NCBI RefSeq assembly: GCF_001435845.1
Contig: NZ_CM003596.1
Location: 248,001-312,000 of the forward strand
Source: Psychrobacter sp. P11G3
GTDB lineage: Bacteria; Pseudomonadota; Gammaproteobacteria; Pseudomonadales; Moraxellaceae
Reading direction: 5' to 3'
Length of the DNA: 64,000 nucleotides
How positions within the stretch are numbered: the stretch's first letter is position 1; each line of letters begins with the position of its first letter. The position numbers and the translations under genes are program-made. Shown piece by piece: positions 40,154 through 48,078 of the stretch. The notes under the pieces are model-generated. The model searched no databases. It saw only the letters and a list, made by a program, of their open reading frames with translations, and was not told where the DNA came from.

Positions 40154-42139
40154 TTAATCAATGTTAATAAGTTTTTTAACTCTCCATCTGTTCCCATTTA
40201 CCAATGACTCAAAGGTACCATTTTCAAGAGTTAGATTATCTACATGGTCAGTTACTATTATTTGAGGTGAGAATCCAAATTCATCATTTAAAGAAATACA
40301 GTAATTATTTAATTGATTGAAAATATTTGTGACAGACTTCATATCTTCGTCAATTTTACTATCTCCCAATCCTTCGATAGATTTGATATCCTCTTTTGAA
40401 AAATCCTTATTTGTATCACGGCTAAAATTTGGAAAGTAGACTTGAGTAGGTTGATCCAAAAACAGTATAGATGGGATTAAGCATTCTTCACCTAATGAGA
40501 CAAAATATTTATGTAATGCAAGAAATAGCGTCAAATGAGTATATAACCAGTTAGCTCCACTACCCATTGACCTCAAGTAGATTCTTTTATCCTTGTCAAT
40601 ATCGTCATGATACAAGTCAAAGCTCTCCAACGAAAATTTTAAATTTATTGGATTATAAGTGTCTTCAAAATCAAATTTATTGCCAATATCATACATATAT
40701 TTATTTATTTTTTTCTCAGCTTCTTTTATAAGAGTATCAATATCGTATCTCTTGAGCTCTCTAGTTATATCTTTTAATTCTTTCTTAAGTTTAATCAGTT
40801 GCGAATCAATTTTTGTATCAGTAGCAGGGTTAAGCGAATCAATAATACTAAACAACTTATATTTTTGATTATATATTGCTTCAGAAAAATCTTTCCTTTC
40901 CTTAACAACTTCATCAATATTTTCAAGTTCCCTCTTTTCAGCCTGTAATTCTTTAACTGCTTTAGTAAGTTTATCGGCCTGTATTTCAGTATCTGCTAGA
41001 AGTGTCTGAAAGGGGGCTCGCATTTCTTTTGTCATTCTAAGGGTTTGATTAAGCTTTTTAATAGCTGATTTGAGCTGTCCAGCTGATTCAGGTAACTTAC
41101 TGTGCTTAGTCTCACATAAAGGACAAACAGCATCGGAAACTTCAATCGCACCTTGATTAACAAGTTTCTCTGAGTTGAGTAATTTGTCTTCTTGGTTCAA
41201 CGAGTTTTCGATAGAGACAATTTTATTTCTTACACGGTTTAGTTCAACAACTTTTTCAGCATGAGATTCTGAAATCTCTACGTAACGCTTATGAAATATT
41301 TCTGAAGAAGAGTCGAAATTATCAGGGTGCAATATAACATGAAGTCTAGTTTTACTTTCTACAGGGTTAGATATGATACTTTTTAACTTAATAGGGTCTT
41401 TAGAAAACCTCATTAGTGCATACATGTTTTTCAGTTCAGGCTCTAACTCTAGTTCTTGTTTTTCCTTGTAATAATTAAATATCTCTTTTTCTTTTTTGAG
41501 TTTCCTTATTTCTATTTCGATCGATTCTTTCTTTTTCATTTGTATAAAATATTCTTGCTTTACAAATCCCAAAAAAAAGTTAGTATGCTTAATGACTTGT
41601 TCACGCTTTTCTTTTTCATCGAATCGATAGAATAGAGCATGCTTATTCGCTATCAAATTTTGATGTTGGAGTAAGAACGACATATAGCTACGTATTGTTG
41701 GACGACTCTCTCTTTGACCTTTATAGAATGTATCTTGTGTAGACTCATCAATACTATCTATATCTAAAAGCTCGTTTCTCATGTACTCTTTAAATTTGCT
41801 GATAGCAAACCTATCTTCAAAAAAATCTATATCAATTACGTTTTTTTTATATTCCTGAATTGTTCTTGTATAGACTCGATTACTCTTAGGTTTTCTACCG
41901 AAAACATATATTTGGTTCGAGATTCCCATACAAACATAATAGATTTTAGCGTTGTCAGTAATTACACCTTCAGGAATAGTATCTTCCGAGCTTCCTAAGC
42001 AGTAGTCGAATATCTCTATTAACGCACTTTTACCTGTTGAAGATGCCCCTGTAACAATATTTAGTCCAGCTTTGAAGTAAACTGGATGTTTCTTATCACT
42101 ATTATCTATTACACCCGTTTCATAAATCATTGACCTCAT
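40154..42139 (-). CDS. DUF3732-type SMC/Rad50-like ATPase of an ABC-three-component system
   Basis: The 661-residue protein starts with an ABC head: Walker A GASSTGKSA (31-39) and a following FDYCLGSSEDTIPEG. Long charged coiled-coil segments (about 195-240 and 290-480) surround a zinc-hook-like CPLC at 339-342. The C-terminal head has signature-like GSGANW (526-531), Walker B ILFLDQPTQVYFP with Asp562-Gln563 (Gln instead of the usual catalytic Glu) and switch-like TDHVD (630-634). LDQPxQVYFP is characteristic of DUF3732 proteins in predicted ABC-3C conflict systems. It overlaps the middle-component gene by 4 bp (ATGA). Gln at the Glu position suggests slow hydrolysis or a sensing role; inference. 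Confidence 0.85.
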   Translation of the reverse strand: MRSMIYETGVIDNSDKKHPVYFKAGLNIVTGASSTGKSALIEIFDYCLGSSEDTIPEGVITDNAKIYYVCMGISNQIYVFGRKPKSNRVYTRTIQEYKKNVIDIDFFEDRFAISKFKEYMRNELLDIDSIDESTQDTFYKGQRESRPTIRSYMSFLLQHQNLIANKHALFYRFDEKEKREQVIKHTNFFLGFVKQEYFIQMKKKESIEIEIRKLKKEKEIFNYYKEKQELELEPELKNMYALMRFSKDPIKLKSIISNPVESKTRLHVILHPDNFDSSSEIFHKRYVEISESHAEKVVELNRVRNKIVSIENSLNQEDKLLNSEKLVNQGAIEVSDAVCPLCETKHSKLPESAGQLKSAIKKLNQTLRMTKEMRAPFQTLLADTEIQADKLTKAVKELQAEKRELENIDEVVKERKDFSEAIYNQKYKLFSIIDSLNPATDTKIDSQLIKLKKELKDITRELKRYDIDTLIKEAEKKINKYMYDIGNKFDFEDTYNPINLKFSLESFDLYHDDIDKDKRIYLRSMGSGANWLYTHLTLFLALHKYFVSLGEECLIPSILFLDQPTQVYFPNFSRDTNKDFSKEDIKSIEGLGDSKIDEDMKSVTNIFNQLNNYCISLNDEFGFSPQIIVTDHVDNLTLENGTFESLVNGNRWRVKKLINID

Positions 42140-42591
42140 GGGTTCACCCTTAATCCTTTATAAATTTCAGTAATGGATAGACCACTAAATAGCTTTCCTA
42201 AATTTGTAGCTCGCTTACACATTTGTTTTTTGTCGTGGTTTCCGTTAGCGATAATTTTTAAAGAAGATTTGTCAACAGTCATCCAATCATTAACTATGCA
42301 GTAATTTAAGCTCTGTGCAGATAAACTTTTTAAGGCGTCAATTCGCTCTTGTAAGTCATAAAACTCTTTAGGATTATCGAACTTGGTAAAAAAAGTTGAA
42401 CGACTTTTGCCAGATAATCTCACTGTATCCAATTTTTTAGACAGTTCAGGATGACCACATATTGGTATAATGAGGGGAAGTAATAATATATTCTGCTCTA
42501 CTTCTTCCAATGAGTTGTAGAATGATATAATGTGACTTCCATACTTGAAAGGGTTGTAGTAGTAAGTGTGAATAGCATCAATCATATCCAC
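42136..42591 (-). CDS. ABC-three-component middle component
   Basis: A 151-residue protein with NPFKYGSHIISFYNSLEEVE, a hydrophobic LLLPLIIPICGHPELSKKL and a helical FYDLQERIDALKSLSAQSLNYCI, the general layout of ABC-3C middle components, which are predicted to bridge ATPase and effector. It begins with a GTG that directly follows the effector's TAA (TAAGTG), with GGGAG 9 bp upstream; an ATG two codons later is the alternative. Its TGA overlaps the ATPase ATG, so the three genes are translationally coupled. No catalytic motif is seen. Confidence 0.78.
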   Translation of the reverse strand: MDMIDAIHTYYYNPFKYGSHIISFYNSLEEVEQNILLLPLIIPICGHPELSKKLDTVRLSGKSRSTFFTKFDNPKEFYDLQERIDALKSLSAQSLNYCIVNDWMTVDKSSLKIIANGNHDKKQMCKRATNLGKLFSGLSITEIYKGLRVNP

Positions 42592-43728
42592 TTAGTTGAT
42601 CTCCCATTTTAAATCATCATTCTCATCATCCATAGAGTCATGAATCAGACCATTTTTATATGGTTTTGGAGTTGTTTCACATCCAGGAATTTGTTCTGGA
42701 GCTTCATCAATAAAATCGTTGTATAGTATTTGAGCACGTACTTTTTCAGGTAGATGAGAGTACTTAAGAGATGTTGTTTGATGAGTTCGTCGAAACCTGT
42801 TTATTAAGTTAGACTTATAGTTTTTAGTTATTCCCTTATATTTAGGTGAGTAAGACAGTTCTTCTAATAGTGAATTAGTTAGTTCAGCGTAGTTTCCAAC
42901 AGCTTCTGGAATTTGCCCTTCATGTTCTATATTTTTTATTTTTTGAACGAAAAGAGACTCATTATATTTTATCAGATCAATTTCAGTTGCTGATACGCCA
43001 GTAAAATCTGGGAAAGTAAATTTTCCTCTACAATATTTACTAGTTAATTCCTCAATTTCTTCTCTAAAGTCACAATAATTAATACACCAGCTCTCTTTAT
43101 CCATCTTTTCATATACCCAACCAACAATCCCTTCAAAGTATTGATTTATATTATCGTCAGGAATTCCCAGTGGTTTATGGAGCAATGTCAGTTTCAAACT
43201 ATCTATATCATCTGCACTATCATTAATTAGCATCTTACCTAATATATCTTTGATTCTTTCACTATCAGAATCTCTAAAGATAGTTTGCTGAAACTTCAAA
43301 ACACCTTTAGCATCTTTCTTTGTTTTTTCGGCATTAGTTCTCTTATCATAAATACTTCTTATGATACCTAGTTTTTCATCAGGATTTTTGGAGTTCCAAC
43401 CATTGAGTTGGCTTGTTTTTGCTGTAGGCTGAGTTGTATGAAGAATTAAAAAAGCATACTGTGTATGATCAAAATCATCTTTAAGCCAATTATTCAGTGT
43501 GTTCCAGAAATTAGCATGACCGTCAGTGAGAAAGTCCGTTTGATCATAATGTTTACTTTCTATTTGTTCATTATTTTCTACTGCATTACCACGTATACTT
43601 ATATCACCATCACTTTCAAACCAAATTGACTGACCTTCATTCAACTCAAAACACTTTTCAATACCAAGTAAAACCTGATAGTGAAACCCTAGTAAAGTAG
43701 GTAGTACACTGCTTTTAGTTGAATTCAT
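42592..43728 (-). CDS. ABC-three-component effector with Cap4-like PD-(D/E)XK nuclease motif
   Basis: First gene of the block, 378 residues. The N-terminus reads GFHYQVLLGIEKCFEL (14-29), then SDGDISI with Asp42 and QIESKH with Glu57-x-Lys59. This D...ExK set after a GFxYQ helix is the pattern of the DUF4297/Cap4-type restriction-like nuclease fold. The rest (about 150-378) is helical and unassigned and may be the ABC-3C C-terminal association domain. Predicted role: DNA cleavage once the ATPase senses invasion. AT-rich codon use differs from the flanking core genes, consistent with transfer. The ribosome binding site is weak. Confidence 0.75.
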   Translation of the reverse strand: MNSTKSSVLPTLLGFHYQVLLGIEKCFELNEGQSIWFESDGDISIRGNAVENNEQIESKHYDQTDFLTDGHANFWNTLNNWLKDDFDHTQYAFLILHTTQPTAKTSQLNGWNSKNPDEKLGIIRSIYDKRTNAEKTKKDAKGVLKFQQTIFRDSDSERIKDILGKMLINDSADDIDSLKLTLLHKPLGIPDDNINQYFEGIVGWVYEKMDKESWCINYCDFREEIEELTSKYCRGKFTFPDFTGVSATEIDLIKYNESLFVQKIKNIEHEGQIPEAVGNYAELTNSLLEELSYSPKYKGITKNYKSNLINRFRRTHQTTSLKYSHLPEKVRAQILYNDFIDEAPEQIPGCETTPKPYKNGLIHDSMDDENDDLKWEIN

Positions 43729-43942
43729 TGTGATACCGCGTTTAGATTTAAATCGTAAGTTTTAGATAAAGTGAAGCTTAGCACTTAGATATCATACTTT
43801 ACAACTAATGTTTAGATTAGCTTATAGTAGATAAATTTACTCAAGACCATCCCAGATTCTGTGTAACTGCCATTTAGATTAAATGCCTGCTGATGCGGTC
43901 ATCAACTATGAGTAAAAGGTAAGCGAGAGAGGGTGTTAACAA
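43729..43942. other. Region upstream of the ABC-3C operon
   Basis: It contains the operon promoter (not assignable with confidence) and repeated TTTAGATT motifs (within 43739-43750, 43811-43818, 43873-43880). A stretch CAGATTCTGTGTAACTGCC at 43853-43871 resembles the terminal repeats of some IS256-type elements, but no partner end was found. Confidence 0.35.
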
Positions 43943-44119
43943 CTATTCATCCTCTGAACGCTTTTTAGCCTCAGCTATCAACTCATGAATCTTAGCACTT
44001 TCCTTTAGCACACAAGCATCATAAGCAGAAAGCGGCTCAGGTTTCTGCTCCTTTGCCTGTGCTTGCTTAGCTTTTTCTTCCAAATATTTTTCAAGTTTAT
44101 CCGCTTCAGAGTCGCCCAT
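43943..44119 (-). CDS. Small charged protein, copy 1 (58 residues)
   Basis: Starts MGDSEADKLEKYLEEKAKQ and ends AKKRSEDE. The second half, PEPLSAYDACVLKESAKI followed by HELIAEA, is identical to that of the 65-residue protein at 46884-47081. Highly charged, probably helical, with one conserved Cys; no signal peptide. GGGGG 8 bp before the ATG may be the ribosome binding site. Lies just downstream of the tdh terminator on the same strand and upstream of the ABC-3C operon. Function unknown; conservation of the duplicate supports it being a real gene. Confidence 0.7.
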   Translation of the reverse strand: MGDSEADKLEKYLEEKAKQAQAKEQKPEPLSAYDACVLKESAKIHELIAEAKKRSEDE

Positions 44120-44149
44120 AGTTTATCCCCCATATGATTTTTACCACAT

Positions 44150-44179
44150 AAAAAACGGCACTGAAATCAGTGCCGTTTT
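44150..44179 (-). terminator. Terminator after tdh
   Basis: A perfect 13-bp inverted repeat (44152-44164 with 44167-44179, core ACGGCACTGA) ends in six T on the minus strand, 57 bp after the tdh stop. Confidence 0.88.
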
Positions 44180-44236
44180 AGAAGTCGTGACAATGTAAAA
44201 GCTAACCACGATTCTTCAAATGCTGAATCATCACGA

Positions 44237-45262
44237 TCAATCCCAGCTTAAAATCACTTTACCGCATTGTCCACTTTCCATGATATCAAAGCCTTCTTGA
44301 AAGTCATCGATGTGCATGCGATGGGTAATGATTGGTGTCAAATCAATACCGCTAATCAGCATTTGCTCCATCTGATACCACGTCTCCCACATCTCACGCC
44401 CATATATACCCTTTAAGGTTAACGCCTTAAAAATAATCTTGCTCCAATCCACCGTGGTGGTGTTGGGTAAAATACCCAAGAGCGCAATTTTAGAGCCGTT
44501 ATACATATTGCTAATCATCGAATCAAAGGCCTGAGGCGAGCCTGACATCTCAAGCCCAATATCAAAGCCGTGCATTTTTAACGTATCGATAGCGCCTTCG
44601 ATGGTTTCACCTTTGGCTGGGTTGATGGTCATCGTCGCGCCCATTTTTTTGGCAAGCTCTAAGCGATAATCGCTGATATCACTGACCACGATATTACGTG
44701 CCCCAGCAAAGCGGCAAATCGCTGTTGCCATTGACCCGATCAGACCTGCACCCGTAATCAGCACATCTTCACCCAGTACAGGAAAAGATAAAGCGGTATG
44801 CGTCGCGTTGCCAAAAGGGTCCATAATGGCGGCCATCTCATCGCTGATACGCTCATCGAGTTTGATGACGTTATCGGCAGGTATCACCAAATATTCGGCA
44901 AACGCGCCATCGCGGTCAACGCCCACACCGATGGTGTTTTCGCACACATGCAGCTTACCACGGCGGCAGTTACGGCAATGCCCGCAAGCGATATGGCCTT
45001 CGCCTGTGACGCGATCACCCACTTCAAGATGCTTGACGCCATCGCCCATTTCACTAATGACACCGACGTATTCGTGTCCGATAATCATCGGCGTATTTAT
45101 AGTCTTTTGTGACCACTCATCCCACTTATAAATGTGCAAATCTGTGCCACAAATGGCAGTTTTTTTAATTTTAATTTTAACGTCATTGATGCCGACCGTA
45201 GGTTCAGGCATGTCTTGCATCCAGATGCCTTTTTCGGCATGAGCTTTAACCAATGCTTTCAT
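44237..45262 (-). CDS. tdh: L-threonine 3-dehydrogenase
   Basis: Zinc-dependent MDR enzyme oxidising threonine to 2-amino-3-ketobutyrate with NAD. At 341 residues it is the same length as E. coli Tdh. Catalytic zinc ligands Cys38 ([10 protein letters not shown]), His63-Glu64 (IIGHEYVG); structural zinc Cys93, 96, 99 and 107 ([15 protein letters not shown]). GAGLIGSMA is the NAD-binding turn. It follows kbl by 63 bp; together they convert threonine to glycine and acetyl-CoA. The leader has an AGAG ribosome binding site. Confidence 0.96.
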   Translation of the reverse strand: MKALVKAHAEKGIWMQDMPEPTVGINDVKIKIKKTAICGTDLHIYKWDEWSQKTINTPMIIGHEYVGVISEMGDGVKHLEVGDRVTGEGHIACGHCRNCRRGKLHVCENTIGVGVDRDGAFAEYLVIPADNVIKLDERISDEMAAIMDPFGNATHTALSFPVLGEDVLITGAGLIGSMATAICRFAGARNIVVSDISDYRLELAKKMGATMTINPAKGETIEGAIDTLKMHGFDIGLEMSGSPQAFDSMISNMYNGSKIALLGILPNTTTVDWSKIIFKALTLKGIYGREMWETWYQMEQMLISGIDLTPIITHRMHIDDFQEGFDIMESGQCGKVILSWD

Positions 45263-45325
45263 ACTTTTCTCTTATTTAGCTGTGTTGTACTTAATTATTG
45301 AATTTAGATAAGTTCTGAATGATGC

Positions 45326-46516
45326 TTAATCAATCATCTTCATTTGCTTGGCGACTTTGATAAAGGCGGCGATACACTGGTCGAGCTGCTCGCGAGTATG
45401 AGCAGCAGAGAGCTGCACACGAATGCGAGCTTCATTTTTGGGTACGACAGGATAGAAGAAACCGATCACATAAATGCCTTCTTCAAGCAGTGCGTCTGCC
45501 ATTTGTTGCGAGACATTGGCGTCATAGAGCATCACCGCACAAATGGCCGATTCAGTAGGCTTGATATCGAAGCCCGCATCTTGCATCTGCTTCACAAAAT
45601 AGGCGGTATTTTCATGCAATTGGTCTTGTAAGGTATTGTCTTGCGATAGCATTTCAAACGCTTTTACCCCAGCGGCAGCCACCATAGGAGGAATAGAGTT
45701 TGAAAATAGATACGGGCGCGAGCGTTGACGCAGCATCTCAATCATTTCTTTTTTACCTGTGGTAAAGCCGCCAATAGCGCCGCCAAACGCCTTGCCCAAA
45801 GTGCCAGTGATCAGCTCAATATCGCCACGCAGATCAAACAATTCAGTCACGCCGCCACCAGTGCGACCGACCACACCTGCTGAATGCGATTCGTCAATCA
45901 TGACCATGGCATCATATTTTTGTGCCAACGCATAGATCTCATCCATTGGCGCTACGTTACCATCCATCGAAAACACACCATCGGTGACAATCAAACGAAA
46001 ACGCTGTGCTTGCGCCGCTTGCAATTGCGTTTCTAAATCTTGCATATCTGCATTGGCATAGCGATAACGAGCAGCTTTACACAGGCGCACACCGTCGATG
46101 ATCGAGGCGTGATTTAGCGAATCAGAAATAATGGCATCTTCAGCAGTTAGTAGTGGCTCAAATGCGCCACCATTGGCATCGAAACAGGCGGCATAAAGAA
46201 TGGTATCTTCGGTATTAAAGAACTTAGAGATCGCTGCTTCTAATTGCTTATGCAAATCTTGCGTACCACAAATAAAACGCACTGATGACATGCCATAACC
46301 TGAGTTTTCGATGGCTTGGATCGCCGCCTTTTTAATCTCAGGATGATCAGACAATCCAAGGTAATTATTGGCACAGAAGTTAAGCATCTCACGACCATCG
46401 GCAATCTTGATGAGCGCATCTTGCGGAGAGGTGATCACGCGCTCGTTTTTATATAGTCCTGCCTCGCGTATATCACTGATTTCTTGTTGTAGGTGTTTTT
46501 GAAATGCTTGATACAT
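45326..46516 (-). CDS. kbl: Glycine C-acetyltransferase (2-amino-3-ketobutyrate CoA ligase)
   Basis: PLP enzyme of the alpha-oxoamine synthase family, 396 residues (E. coli 398). It cleaves the Tdh product with CoA into glycine and acetyl-CoA. Motifs: NFCANNYLGLSDHPE, VRFICGTQDLHKQLE, MIDESHSAGVVG and the PLP lysine Lys242 in TGTLGKAFGGA. AAAAAAGGAAT precedes the ATG. First gene of kbl-tdh. Confidence 0.96.
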   Translation of the reverse strand: MYQAFQKHLQQEISDIREAGLYKNERVITSPQDALIKIADGREMLNFCANNYLGLSDHPEIKKAAIQAIENSGYGMSSVRFICGTQDLHKQLEAAISKFFNTEDTILYAACFDANGGAFEPLLTAEDAIISDSLNHASIIDGVRLCKAARYRYANADMQDLETQLQAAQAQRFRLIVTDGVFSMDGNVAPMDEIYALAQKYDAMVMIDESHSAGVVGRTGGGVTELFDLRGDIELITGTLGKAFGGAIGGFTTGKKEMIEMLRQRSRPYLFSNSIPPMVAAAGVKAFEMLSQDNTLQDQLHENTAYFVKQMQDAGFDIKPTESAICAVMLYDANVSQQMADALLEEGIYVIGFFYPVVPKNEARIRVQLSAAHTREQLDQCIAAFIKVAKQMKMID

Positions 46517-46883
46517 AAATATTCCTTTTTTAGTATTATTGGGGTTCGTTTGATAATAGAGATATTAGGACTGGTAATAGAATCAAGTTATCAAAGCCGT
46601 GCAGCATCCTAGCCATCATTAAAACCAATAATGCAGGAAGCCAACGAGATGGTGCGAGCAGTGATACTATCTATAACCTTGTGAGCGGTGATTTTATCAT
46701 TAGCCTATCGCAATAAATAGCCTAAATAGTCGGTAGATAGTCCTTCTTTTATAAAGCTATATAGTGCTGTTTAGTTGTAGTGTTGGTCTCATAGCGGCTT
46801 AGCTATGTCTCAAAACATAAGACATCAACTTGCGCATTTTTATCATCTTGATTGGTAAGTATTGATAAGTACCGTCTATCCAG
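46517..46883. other. Intergenic region upstream of kbl
   Basis: The 367 bp between the small-protein stop and kbl show no gene, clear terminator or repeat. It must contain the kbl-tdh promoter, but no box pair is convincing. Confidence 0.4.
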
Positions 46884-47081
46884 TTAGTCATCTTTGGGGC
46901 GCTTCTGAGCCTCAGCGATCAACTCATGAATCTTGGCACTTTCCTTTAGCACACAAGCATCATAGGCAGAAAGTGGCTCAGGTTCTTGCTTCTCTTTCTT
47001 TTCCTGCTCCTGTTCTTGCTTGGCTTTTTCTTCTAGATACTTTTGCAGATCATCTTGCTCATTTTTTTGAGAGTTATTCAT
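46884..47081 (-). CDS. Small charged protein, copy 2 (65 residues)
   Basis: Paralogue of the 58-residue protein at 43943-44119: shared KYLEEKAKQ near the N-terminus and PEPLSAYDACVLKESAKI plus HELIAEA in the second half. A Glu/Lys/Gln-rich middle (EQEQEKKEKQEPEP) is longer than in copy 1. AGGAG 10 bp before the ATG is a good ribosome binding site. It lies 29 bp after the amidase gene on the same strand, so the two are probably co-transcribed. No domain is known to me. Confidence 0.75.
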   Translation of the reverse strand: MNNSQKNEQDDLQKYLEEKAKQEQEQEKKEKQEPEPLSAYDACVLKESAKIHELIAEAQKRPKDD

Positions 47082-47110
47082 GGCTTATGTCTCCTGATAG
47101 TCTGTATTCT

Positions 47111-47992
47111 TTAATAAAAATCATCCCGACCAGCATACTTCTTATTTAGTGCTTGCAATATCGCATAGGTCTCGCTATCCATATTACCCGTTGGCTGCTG
47201 CGCTCTAAAATGCAGCTGAAACGCATAGACGACATCGCGACTGGCTTTGTCCCATGTATCGGTATCGTTGATTTGATAGCCATACTTGCGAAACGCTTGC
47301 TTAATTTCAGGTATCGTGGCCGACGCAAATCCATCTTGATTCATAAAGAACTGCTTATCAAATTCATCATACCAAGCGCCGATACCGTAATCGAAATACA
47401 GTCGCTCCCACGGGAATTTGGCACCGGGGTCTATCTTGCGCGAGGGTGCCATATCCGAGTGACCGATGATATTCTTCGGTGAGATGTCATAGCGCGTGGC
47501 GATATCTTGCACCAGTTGTGCGACTTTTTTAATCTGCAACTCATCAAATGCCACATAATGCTCATAAGGATGATAATCGAGTGTGCCATTTTTTAGTGCG
47601 TCTCGATATTCAGGCTTGATGCCGCTATTGACGATCTCGATACCGATAGAGGTATCGTTTAATATCGTCCGTCCTGCAAATCCGCCATCACCTGCATGCC
47701 ATGCGCGCTCGCTCTCTGGTACTAAGTTATAGATTTTATTGTCATCATTGTCTAATACTAGATAGTGCGCGCTCACATTGCCCGTGGTCAATGTCTTTAT
47801 CGAGCGCTCATTATCAGAGACTGTATAGTGCAGGACGATGGTTTTGATGCGCTCGCTTTTGCCCGTGGCTTGGTAGCTATCGCTGTCGATGACATACCGC
47901 GGTGCTGTCGTTGATACGCAGCCCACAAGCGATAGCATAGAGGATGATATTAATACTGATGCCAATGCAATCGAGGAAGTGTTTTTTGCCAT
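47111..47992 (-). CDS. Lipoprotein N-acetylmuramoyl-L-alanine amidase (AmiD-like)
   Basis: Peptidoglycan amidase of the Amidase_2 (AmpD/AmiD) family, read from the Met at 47992 because it gives a proper lipoprotein signal (MAKNTSSIALASVLISSS then LVGC, Cys25). An upstream ATG at 48058 would put 22 polar residues before it. Zinc ligands: His55 in IVLHYTVS, His178 in IIGHSDMAPSRK and Asp188 in KIDPG; WHAGDGGFAGR lies between. The C-terminal 75 residues are a PG_binding_1-type domain. A lipid-anchored form acts in the periplasm on muropeptides. It follows a permease gene by 86 bp and precedes a small-protein gene. Confidence 0.88.
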   Translation of the reverse strand: MAKNTSSIALASVLISSSMLSLVGCVSTTAPRYVIDSDSYQATGKSERIKTIVLHYTVSDNERSIKTLTTGNVSAHYLVLDNDDNKIYNLVPESERAWHAGDGGFAGRTILNDTSIGIEIVNSGIKPEYRDALKNGTLDYHPYEHYVAFDELQIKKVAQLVQDIATRYDISPKNIIGHSDMAPSRKIDPGAKFPWERLYFDYGIGAWYDEFDKQFFMNQDGFASATIPEIKQAFRKYGYQINDTDTWDKASRDVVYAFQLHFRAQQPTGNMDSETYAILQALNKKYAGRDDFY

Positions 47993-48078
47993 GAAATGCT
48001 CTATATAGGAAGAGTTGCGGTTATAGCTTCGTTTGCGTTTGATGTTTACTGTGCCCAACTAGCAAATGCTATTTATGT

